NCBI GenBank assembly: GCA_964423615.1
Contig: CAYRFQ010000128.1
Span: forward strand, 1-18,964
Direction: 5' to 3'
DNA: 18,964 nt
Source of the DNA: CAYRFQ01 sp964423615
GTDB taxonomy: Bacteria; Planctomycetota; Planctomycetia; Gemmatales; Gemmataceae
The notes under the pieces were generated by a model. The model worked only from the letters and a program-made list of their open reading frames with translations. It ran no database searches and was not told where the DNA came from. Numbering within the stretch: the stretch's first letter is position 1; every line of letters begins with the position of its first letter. The translations under genes and the position numbers were made by a program. This document shows positions 7,430 through 14,818 of the stretch, piece by piece.

Positions 7430-8562
7430 GATCCAAATGGGACTCGAGACAGGATAATGTCTGCGAGGTCATTATCCAACCCCACGGAACTGACCACAGG
7501 TACTTCACAGTTTTCGGTAAATTCGCGTACGCACAACGGGGAGCTCGTGATCCGACCAGAAACGGCAAGTAAGTTGTGATTCCACCGTTTTAACAACTCA
7601 ACACCATGAATTGCCGAGAGTGCACAACTGGCTGCCATTAACGAGCCTTGAACAGACGACTTGATATGGTCGTTGTTCAAGAGCATTTGCGTCTCCTTCT
7701 GCAAGACGCCGTCTGCGATTTCCATAACAACTACGTCAGGATTTATACTGCAAGCATCCGCGACCATCGTCTGAAACAGGGCAATGAGTTCCTGTTCCGG
7801 GAGCCTGTATGTCGAAGGGAAGCCATAATCACTGAAGTCACGAACATCATGGGCAGCAGTGCCCTTCATGGCTAATCGGTCTCGTTCCGAAACGCTTCCA
7901 GTTACTTTGCAAGCCGCGACCTTCCCTCCTCTATTGATGAGCCCTTTGATCAACTTCACGGCTGTCGTGGTTTTTCCACTATTCATCCCAGTACCAACAA
8001 CCAGAATGACTTTTTGTTCCGGAGTATCGAGTTGTTTTGGACGAAATTGACATTCTTGTAGGTTGATTCTGTGTCCATTTGGATCAGTCAGATATCCAAG
8101 GAATTGGAGGCGGGTTGGCGATTTTGTCTCTGTGTTCTTTGTCTTCACGGTGCCGACCATTCCGGCACCAGTAAGCAGGTGTAAGTTGGAGGTCGTGTTG
8201 ACCTCTCCCTCAAAGGCATCCGTCGCATACCGATTGCCAAATACTCCAACTATGTGATCCTCAGCATAGAACGGTATTCGAGAATTATTCGATAGAGTAA
8301 GTCGAGTATGATGTCCGACATGTATAATTTTAGTGACAACCACGTCGCCCGCTCGTGGAAAGGCATTGTCTCTTGCAAGTTGATACCCTTCACCTATCTT
8401 GAGTTTCCGGCATGCCCAACTCCACCGAAGTGATGGATCGTGAAGAACCGCAGTGCTCTCTGGTGTCTGCGTCGCTTCTCTCCAACCTTTCAGGGTTCCA
8501 TTTGCTTCGCTGCCTGGAACCTCATGACGCAATGAACTGGTCCCTGTATTGATTACTGTCAC
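7426..8562 (-). CDS. P-loop NTPase, CobB/BioD/DUF1611-like
   Basis: A 378-aa protein, first gene of the six-gene operon. The N-terminal half (to about residue 175) is beta-rich with no domain I can name (GDVVVTKI, LHLLTGAGMVG). The C-terminal half is a P-loop NTPase: VVGTGMNSGKTTTA (Walker A at about 190-198), then AACKVTGS, then VVVMEIADGVLQKET, a Walker-B-like strand ending in a conserved-looking DG and ET. The arrangement resembles dethiobiotin synthetase/CobB-like amide-forming enzymes or DUF1611; exact family and substrate are uncertain. The GTG at 8562 has GAGGG six bases upstream and is preferred. The frame is open to a TTG at 8637 (403 aa) without a clear ribosome site. No ATG exists in the first 150 codons. 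Confidence 0.75.
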   Translation of the reverse strand: MTVINTGTSSLRHEVPGSEANGTLKGWREATQTPESTAVLHDPSLRWSWACRKLKIGEGYQLARDNAFPRAGDVVVTKIIHVGHHTRLTLSNNSRIPFYAEDHIVGVFGNRYATDAFEGEVNTTSNLHLLTGAGMVGTVKTKNTETKSPTRLQFLGYLTDPNGHRINLQECQFRPKQLDTPEQKVILVVGTGMNSGKTTTAVKLIKGLINRGGKVAACKVTGSVSERDRLAMKGTAAHDVRDFSDYGFPSTYRLPEQELIALFQTMVADACSINPDVVVMEIADGVLQKETQMLLNNDHIKSSVQGSLMAASCALSAIHGVELLKRWNHNLLAVSGRITSSPLCVREFTENCEVPVVSSVGLDNDLADIILSRVPFGS

Positions 8563-8629
8563 CTTAAGCCCTCGTGTGCTGTTGCCTCTCGTTCGATTCT
8601 GATTATGCAAGATGATGCCAGGCCCGCCG

Positions 8630-8656
8630 TTACGCAATGAGTAGGAGCTTTCTCAT
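8630..8656 (-). other. Micro-ORF MRKLLLIA with strong ribosome site
   Basis: An ATG at 8656, preceded by GGTGGAGGGTGA, opens an eight-codon frame (MRKLLLIA) that ends in TAA at 8632-8630, about 70 bases upstream of the chosen start of the P-loop gene and on the same strand. The ribosome site is the best in this stretch. It could be a leader peptide, or the broken original start of the operon's first gene. Its existence is seen directly; its role is inference. Confidence 0.3.
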
Positions 8657-9860
8657 TCACCCTCCACCACCATTGCTTGGGATCGGAATTCCGTACCATA
8701 TCTTTCAAACGCTGGGCTGGACTTTGATTGCAACGCGAGTTGCTGGAGTTTCCGATGTACCCGAGTTTTTCACTTTTGAAATCAAGTCAAAACAAGATTA
8801 ATACTCCCCACCTTGACGTGTGTCCTTGGTTGCATTGAGGGAGGAGTCTCCAGAGTGAAAATCACAATCCTTCGTGACTCCACCACAACCCTGGAAGTTC
8901 TTCAAAGAAATGTGGATGAAAAATGTGAATATCCTGGCTGTGACTGTTCGTGCCTTTTCTCCCTCCACAGTAGTAGAGTGAGCTGTAGGTCTTTCCTCCG
9001 CCACAATTTTGCCACAGTTTTTTCGAGACCGAAGAATTCAGAGAAAACGGTGCGAGACATGAACTACCCAAGCTCGTTCGCTCTTCGAGAAGCCATCGAG
9101 ACTTAGACAATTATCACTCTGTTCAATACTGAAACAACATCGTATAGCCCATCCACAATTAAACCTCGTAACACAAATTGGTTCAATTCACTCGGTTGCT
9201 TTGCATTATCAATGCCCGTCTTTAACCCTAGATTTGTCCCCTTCAGGTCACTGATCTTTGAATCCCATGTCGCGGAGCGATGCCCATTCGTATCGGCAGT
9301 CAAAGGCTCGTTACAGGGAGATCATCTCCACGACTGGCGTGCAACTGAACCCTAAAAATAGAAGGTGGTTGTTGGAGCGTCTGCGGGGTTGCGTTCTTCA
9401 TGGGGAGACCGTTGGGATGTTCTTGAGCAGAAGTGGTCATTTGTGCCCTAGTGTCCCGAGCTATTTTGATAGCGCCAACAATTCAACAACAATCAACAAC
9501 ATTCTGGCGAAGACAATGTCTGCTCATGAACCGAAAAATGGAAGTCTGGCAGATTAAAAGTTGGGAGTCGCAGCTTCTTGCCTCAAAGGGACACCCAATA
9601 TAAGATACCAATGACTTTTTGTCGCCTATCTCTCTCGACAGAGATCCAGTTCGAGGCAACTTGTAATTTCAACTTCGAGTCTTCTTGGACAATCTTGAAC
9701 TGTCCTGGAAAATTTGAGACTGAGATAAATTCCATATTCTAGACCTAAAACCTGCTTTCCTTTGCGAGACTTTGGCCAGCTCCGCCAGCCCGAGTTGTTC
9801 ATTGTGCCCGGTTCTCCCAACATTCTTTTTCGCTTCCCTGGTCTCAGAGGGCAACCCCGG
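8657..9860. other. Gene-poor stretch upstream of the operon
   Basis: No coding region here can be supported. A 68-codon minus-strand frame (8798-9004, GTG start) ends ~160 bp before the operon and contains a GCGG and two cysteines, but it has no good ribosome site or recognisable family. A plus-strand frame at 9258-9557 also lacks a ribosome site and family. The stretch probably contains the operon promoter, but no convincing -35/-10 pair was found; a TTGACT on the minus strand near 8790 lacks a matching -10. Confidence 0.4.
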
Positions 9861-9889
9861 TGAAGACCAGGGAAGCGAAAAAGAATGTT
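9819..9889. repeat. Perfect 26-bp inverted repeat with 19-bp loop
   Basis: Bases 9819-9844 (AACATTCTTTTTCGCTTCCC and on) are exactly complementary to 9864-9889, with a 19-base loop (9845-9863). The hairpin ends two bases before the stop codon of the IS3 transposase remnant. A 26-bp perfect stem is too long for a normal intrinsic terminator and has no T-run, so a mobile or interspersed hairpin repeat, or a recombination scar, is more likely. Confidence 0.8.
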
Positions 9890-9890
9890 C

Positions 9891-10080
9891 CTACCGCCTC
9901 TGTCTGCCTGGCTCGTAAATCTGCGCCGGGGTCTGGTAAGCCAGCGATTGATGCGGTCGTTGGTGGTTGTAGAAATGGAAGTACTCCTCCAGTTCACTCT
10001 GCAGCTGCGGCATATTCTCTTAGTAGTGCAAGTAGATGTTTTCGTAGGTCTTCCCCTTTCTTGGTGCCACCAGTCTCTCC
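9891..10080 (-). pseudogene. IS3-family transposase C-terminal remnant
   Basis: Minus-strand translation gives KTYENIYLHY, an in-frame TAA at 10022-10020, then ENMPQLQSELEEYF and HFYNHQRPHQSLAYQTPAQIY, ending in TAG at 9893-9891. The YNHQRPHQSL..TP motif is the classic C-terminus of IS3-family OrfB (after the rve integrase core). The stop falls where the family has a second tyrosine (YLHYY), so a point mutation has broken it. Nothing upstream of about 10080 resembles the catalytic core, and no terminal repeats of the element are seen. It is a dead fragment. Confidence 0.85.
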
Positions 10081-10166
10081 TAACTGGTCAGGGTGACCTC
10101 ACGTCTTGCGGCGTTGTGGATGCTTGTTCGAGGTCTCCCTCGAAGTAAGCCTCGGAAGCAACAGCG

Positions 10167-10185
10167 GGCTTCTGAAGCCTTTTTT
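10167..10185 (+). terminator. Terminator-like hairpin with T-run
   Basis: GGCTT-CTG-AAGCC followed by six T residues on the plus strand, a short intrinsic-terminator shape. No plus-strand gene is seen upstream, so it may only insulate the sigma factor gene from read-through, or be coincidental. The stem of five base pairs is weak. Confidence 0.3.
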
Positions 10186-10583
10186 CGGCAAATAGTGTTG
10201 GTTTGCTCACTATAAACTTAGGATTCAACATAACTCAGATCATTCTCAGTCTCGAGTGCTTCTCAGTTTTGAATTCGACATGAGAAAAGCCCAGTTTCTC
10301 ACCCAAGCAAAGGTTATGAATATTAACTCAATTTTCAGGTCGCTTTGAAGACGTCTCACGCCTTGCTGACGGCACGAATGTGGCCAATTTTGATGCCGAA
10401 AAGCATCGGGTGAGTTATGCTCTACAAACGGCAAAATTACGTGCGCTCACCCTGCTTAACTGGTGGTCCAGTTTTCAGGGTCCATTATGGAATTTCCAGT
10501 TTTGTACCTATCATTTCAGAAAAGTGGCGGATCAAGCGCCGCGATGGAACTCTCAACGTCCAGAGAAGTGGAGACAAGGACTT

Positions 10584-11201
10584 ATGTCCAATGAAAAGGC
10601 CTTTCTGCAAGAGAAACAACAGCCGGAGAAGACTTCGGACAAAATGCTTCTCGGGGCACTGTCTCAAGGCAGTCCTGATGCGGCCAACGTTTTGTATTTA
10701 CGATACGCGCAACAACTCAGAGCGCTGGTTGCCGCGAACTGCTCGCCAATGCTTGCGAAACGGGAAGATGTTGAGGACATCGTCCAGTCCATTTTTGGCA
10801 GTTTCTTTCGCGCGGCCAGCAAGGAAATGTACGATGTTCCAGCCGGGGACGATTTGTGGAAACTTTTTGTTGTGATTGCCCTCAACAAAGTCCGAGCGAA
10901 AGGAAATTATCACCGCCGGGATAAACGGGATGCCCGTCGGTTGGTTGATGGCGGTTGGTTAGACGTAGCGGGAGATTACGTCGCGAGCAACGATGAGACC
11001 TCGCGCAATCTACTTACGCTTGCCATCGACGACGTGATGGGGCACTTGTCCTTAGAACATCAGCAAGCCATCCAATTTCGTATTGAAGGTTTCAATGTTG
11101 CTGAGATCGCGGCAAAATTGGAATGTTCCAAACGAACCACCGAACGCCTCCTCCAAGAAGCCCGCTCTCGCATTGCAGAGATGTTAGAAAAAGACGAGTG
11201 A
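10584..11201 (+). CDS. ECF-type RNA polymerase sigma factor
   Basis: A 205-aa sigma-70-family ECF factor. Region 2 is seen at about residues 30-90 (AANVLYLRYAQQLRALVAAN and KREDVEDIVQSIFGSFFRAA), the position that binds core polymerase and the -10 element. Region 4 lies at about 155-200 (LSLEHQQAIQFRIEGFNVAE, then IAAKLECSKRTTERLLQEAR), the -35-binding HTH. The frame is open back to 10380, but that extension is not sigma-like; the ATG at 10584 begins at the usual family start with AAGGA just upstream. Its stop is 5 bp before the kinase gene, forming the sigma-kinase pair common in planctomycetes, where activity is thought to be controlled by the kinase rather than an anti-sigma factor. No anti-sigma gene is present here. 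Confidence 0.9.
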   Translation: MSNEKAFLQEKQQPEKTSDKMLLGALSQGSPDAANVLYLRYAQQLRALVAANCSPMLAKREDVEDIVQSIFGSFFRAASKEMYDVPAGDDLWKLFVVIALNKVRAKGNYHRRDKRDARRLVDGGWLDVAGDYVASNDETSRNLLTLAIDDVMGHLSLEHQQAIQFRIEGFNVAEIAAKLECSKRTTERLLQEARSRIAEMLEKDE

Positions 11202-11206
11202 ATCTA

Positions 11207-14200
11207 ATGGATCAAGTCACGTCAAAAAAAACAATCGTCGAATTGAGCGCAATTATCCAAGCCTATGAGTCCACTCAACAAAGAGACGGTCAAGCCGATC
11301 TCATTGATTTCATCCCTCATACAAATCATCCACAATATATCGAAATAGTGCGCGAACTGGTCTGCGTCGACCTCGAATATGGTTGGCAGAAAGGCCAAGC
11401 AAAAAGTTTGGACTGGTATCGTTCCAGGTTTCCCCAGCTATTCGAAGATGGCTCCAGCTTGCAACAGGTCGCGTTTGAGGAGTATCGGCAAAGAATCCAA
11501 GCAGGGGAAGTTGTCTCGCCTTTGGAGTACCACCAACGTTACGGGGTGGAGACGGCAAACTGGTTCAGACCGGAGAGTGGCAAAGAAGCGAGCGAAGCCA
11601 CCAGGCATCATCATCTGTCAACGGGTGAGCAGGCCGTCGGTTCAAATACTCCGAGGGTAGGTCCAACACCGGATCAGTCTTCACATCGCGGACAGTCTTT
11701 CCACACCAACAATTTAGACTGGAAAGCAGTCTTGCCGGCACAACAGAGTGAGTTGCTTAATGAACTCAGTCAAACTTGCCCACAAAGCGCACTCGAGATA
11801 GAGCAGACCCTCGCAACTCTACCGATGCCTGGTGATGAAGTCTGTGGCTTTCGGCTGTTATCCGAACTAGGCAGCGGCACATTCGGACGCGTCTATCTCG
11901 CGAGTCAAGGCGAGTTGGCTAATCGGCCAGTTGCTCTCAAAATTTCGCCCGACACGTTTAATGAAGCGCAGACACTCGCCCAGCTCCAACATACAAATAT
12001 AGTTCCCATCCATTCCATTCACCATCAACCACCATTCACAATCGTGTGCATGCCGTTTTTTGGAGCCACGACCTTTGCCACTCTGCTCAGCGAACTCAAA
12101 ACGCGGCAAACAATGCCTTCTTCGGGTAGAGTTCTTCTCAGCACGGTGACTGGAGAAGCTCAGGGAACCGAACCAGAGAAACACTCTCAGTTACTCCCCA
12201 AGCAATCCGAACCCGGTGAAGAAGCTAGGGTGTCGTTTGGTTCAGCTTCGAGAGGTGGCCCACAGGAAAAACCTCTCCTTGATAAACTCGAAAGCTTGAA
12301 CTACGTCGAGGCAGTACTCTGGATCATGTCGCAATTAGCGGAAGCTCTCGGACATGCCCATGAACGCGGGATTGTGCATCGCGACTTGAAACCCGCTAAC
12401 ATTCTGTTGACGGATGAAGGCAGGCCCATGTTGTTAGACTTCAATCTGGCGCAAAATACCAGAGCCAGTGCAGAGGCAACTGTCGCTAAAGTAGCCGGCA
12501 CCTTACCCTACATGGCACCAGAGCAACTTCGTCAGATAGTAACTCAAACGGGGACTTGCGATCACCGCAGCGATATTTATTCACTCGGCGTGGTCATCTA
12601 TGAGTTGCTGACAGCGCAATTGCCGTTTCCGCCCCGATCCAGGAAAGAGCTAGATTTCGTGACACTGATGTTAGGCGATCGCAAACAACTTCCTCAGTCC
12701 CCCAAGAATGTCAATGACTCTGTTTCTCCTGCGGTAGCTTCGATTGTCCTTCATTGTTTGCAGCCCGATCCTCGCAAGCGTTATCAGAATGCCAAAGAAC
12801 TGAATAAGGACCTCCAAAACCAACTAAACCACCTGCCGTTGGCACACGCACCCGAGCCTTCTTTGCGGGAGCGGATGCAAAAATGGAATCGTAGGCATCC
12901 CAAAATAACACCGTTAACAACATTGGCCATTCTTGCCTTCGTTGTTATTGGGGGTTTGGTAAGCTGGTTCTGCATTCAACAACAACAACAAGCCATTCTC
13001 ATCCGTGAACAGACGCGACAAGCAGCGCAAGCTTTTGACGAATTACAAGTCGATTTGAAGTGTATTCCCTTTCTGGTTGCCAGTCCCCACGCAACACCAA
13101 CTCAACAAAAAGAAGGAGTTGCTCTCTGTCAAAGACACGCGAACAAGTACCGTATCTTGGAGACAAGTTCCTGGGAATCCGATTCACTGGTCACTCTGTT
13201 GACAGTTGAGCAACAACAACTGCTCCGACGCGATATGGGAGAATTGCTTTGGATGTGGGCACATGGTCTCATTGGTCAGATTCAGTCGACCCCAGATTCG
13301 AAGTCCCGCGAAGACACTATTCAGCTTGCTCTGCGTCTTAATCGGTTGGCACAGGAACATGCTTCAAAAAACGCTTCCCTTCGTCCGCTCTTTGAACAAC
13401 GAGCGACACTCCTAGAGTTTGCCGACCAGCATGAGGACGCTGCAAAACTTCGCCAGAAAGCAGCCAATTCCCCTTCACTGAGTGCGCGGGATCACTATCT
13501 TTTTTTGATTGAAAACTTCGAAAAAGGACGTCAGCAACAATTGCTGAATTATCTGCAGGCCGCGACTCGAAAAGAACCTGACAGTGGTGTCCCCTGGCTT
13601 TTCTTGGGAAATCATTGGGCAAGTTTAGGGAAAGTCGAACTTGCAGAAAATTGCTTTGACATTGGAATCTCTTTAACGCCAAGACTTTCTGTATGGGTCT
13701 TGTACACGAGAGGAGTGATGCAACTGGAAAAGAAAAACTACGTTAAAGCCAAGAGCTATTTCGACCAAGTTGTGCAGAAACGCCCCAAGATGGTCGAAGC
13801 ACGCATGAATCGAGCGCTCGCAGCCATGGGACGAAACAAACCTCAAGCAGCTAATGCTGATTTGACAAAAGCTCTTGAAGATGGAGCCACTTACACCCGA
13901 ATCTACTTCATGAGAGCCCGTGCTCGAATGAAACTAGGTGATGCCCAGAACGCGAGAAAAGATTGGGCCACTGGACTTCGGCTGCGACCAAGTGATGAGC
14001 AAAGCTGGAGAGCTCGCGGGGCGGCTCGTTTGAGCAAAGACCCCAAAGGTGCATTGGCTGATTTTGAGAAGGCGTTGGAGCTAGCTCCACGCTCCAAGGA
14101 GTCGTTGCAGCACAAAGCGCATGTTCTTTCTGAGTATCTCAAACGTCCCGTTGATGCGATCAGAGTGTTGGACAAAGCCTTGAAATATCACCCACGATGT

Positions 14201-14518
14201 GTGCCAGCGATTGCTGGACGCGGGGTTTTGCTTGCACGCTCGGGCAAACGAGCCAAAGCTCACGCCGACGCCGAGAAGGCGCTTGCACTTAGCAAACTTC
14301 CATTAGTCCGGTACCAAGTCGCTGGAATTTACGCACTCACATCTCAATCGAATCCTAAAGATGTATCCCAAGCGCTAGGTCTGCTGGGGAAAGCACTGCT
14401 AGAAGATGAACGTTTGCTTAACCTCATTCCTGGCGACCATGAACTTGATCCCATTCAAAAAATGCCAGAGTTCCGAGCTTTACTCAAACGGGTACGAGCG
14501 TTCCATAAGGCTGACTGA
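11207..14518 (+). CDS. Transmembrane Ser/Thr protein kinase with TPR repeats
   Basis: A 1103-aa PknB-type kinase. Residues 1-205 are an N-terminal region found in planctomycete kinases. The kinase domain spans about 212-535: glycine loop GSGTFGRV, lysine K245 in VALK, helix-C glutamate near E253, catalytic HRDLKPAN (D393, K395), DFN (D411) in place of DFG, and APE. An insertion of ~70 residues (about 300-365) sits in the hinge/alpha-D region. A transmembrane helix follows at about 567-589 (TLAILAFVVIGGLVSWF), then a Q-rich linker and several TPRs up to the C-terminus (for example TRGVMQLEKKNYVKAKSYFD). The kinase side is probably cytoplasmic and the TPR side outside the membrane. The ATG at 11207 is 5 bp after the sigma stop; an upstream start at 11123 would overlap the sigma gene. 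Confidence 0.93.
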   Translation: MDQVTSKKTIVELSAIIQAYESTQQRDGQADLIDFIPHTNHPQYIEIVRELVCVDLEYGWQKGQAKSLDWYRSRFPQLFEDGSSLQQVAFEEYRQRIQAGEVVSPLEYHQRYGVETANWFRPESGKEASEATRHHHLSTGEQAVGSNTPRVGPTPDQSSHRGQSFHTNNLDWKAVLPAQQSELLNELSQTCPQSALEIEQTLATLPMPGDEVCGFRLLSELGSGTFGRVYLASQGELANRPVALKISPDTFNEAQTLAQLQHTNIVPIHSIHHQPPFTIVCMPFFGATTFATLLSELKTRQTMPSSGRVLLSTVTGEAQGTEPEKHSQLLPKQSEPGEEARVSFGSASRGGPQEKPLLDKLESLNYVEAVLWIMSQLAEALGHAHERGIVHRDLKPANILLTDEGRPMLLDFNLAQNTRASAEATVAKVAGTLPYMAPEQLRQIVTQTGTCDHRSDIYSLGVVIYELLTAQLPFPPRSRKELDFVTLMLGDRKQLPQSPKNVNDSVSPAVASIVLHCLQPDPRKRYQNAKELNKDLQNQLNHLPLAHAPEPSLRERMQKWNRRHPKITPLTTLAILAFVVIGGLVSWFCIQQQQQAILIREQTRQAAQAFDELQVDLKCIPFLVASPHATPTQQKEGVALCQRHANKYRILETSSWESDSLVTLLTVEQQQLLRRDMGELLWMWAHGLIGQIQSTPDSKSREDTIQLALRLNRLAQEHASKNASLRPLFEQRATLLEFADQHEDAAKLRQKAANSPSLSARDHYLFLIENFEKGRQQQLLNYLQAATRKEPDSGVPWLFLGNHWASLGKVELAENCFDIGISLTPRLSVWVLYTRGVMQLEKKNYVKAKSYFDQVVQKRPKMVEARMNRALAAMGRNKPQAANADLTKALEDGATYTRIYFMRARARMKLGDAQNARKDWATGLRLRPSDEQSWRARGAARLSKDPKGALADFEKALELAPRSKESLQHKAHVLSEYLKRPVDAIRVLDKALKYHPRCVPAIAGRGVLLARSGKRAKAHADAEKALALSKLPLVRYQVAGIYALTSQSNPKDVSQALGLLGKALLEDERLLNLIPGDHELDPIQKMPEFRALLKRVRAFHKAD

Positions 14519-14818
14519 TATTTCTGGGCCGAAGATGTTTTCATCGTGAATTCAAGAACAATTCGTTGCAGTTTTACATTTTGTTGGTGGAATCTCATTT
14601 TAGAGCGGACTGCGCTGTTGCAGTAGAGAGTGCCTTGACTCCCAGTCCATATCTTTGGTACGCAACTGACCAACAAGCTGAAGCACTCGAGTTCCAAGCG
14701 CCATCTTCGATCCAGAGGTAAAGGTTGTGATCTTTCTCCAAGCAGCACCATGACAATTTTCTGTGGACGAATTCCCACTCGCACGAGAAACCTCTCCCTT
14801 ATCAAGGATTTTGCCAAA
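14519..14818. other. Intergenic region before the exported protein gene
   Basis: Three hundred bases without a credible gene. No clear hairpin terminator follows the kinase and no strong sigma-70 promoter stands out (a TTGACT near 14635 lacks a good -10). If the neighbouring ECF factor controls the downstream gene, its promoter would lie here. Confidence 0.35.

Noticed and set aside
9258..9557. Plus-strand frame of 99 codons
   Set aside because: No ribosome site, no recognisable motif, and located in a gene-poor, eroded stretch.
10380..10583. 68-residue N-terminal extension of the sigma factor
   Set aside because: Not sigma-like, GTG start, and the ATG at 10584 gives the usual ECF length.
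11123..11206. 28-residue N-terminal extension of the kinase
   Set aside because: Overlaps the region 4 coding sequence of the sigma factor; the basic, proline-rich translation is atypical, and ATG 11207 follows the sigma stop directly.
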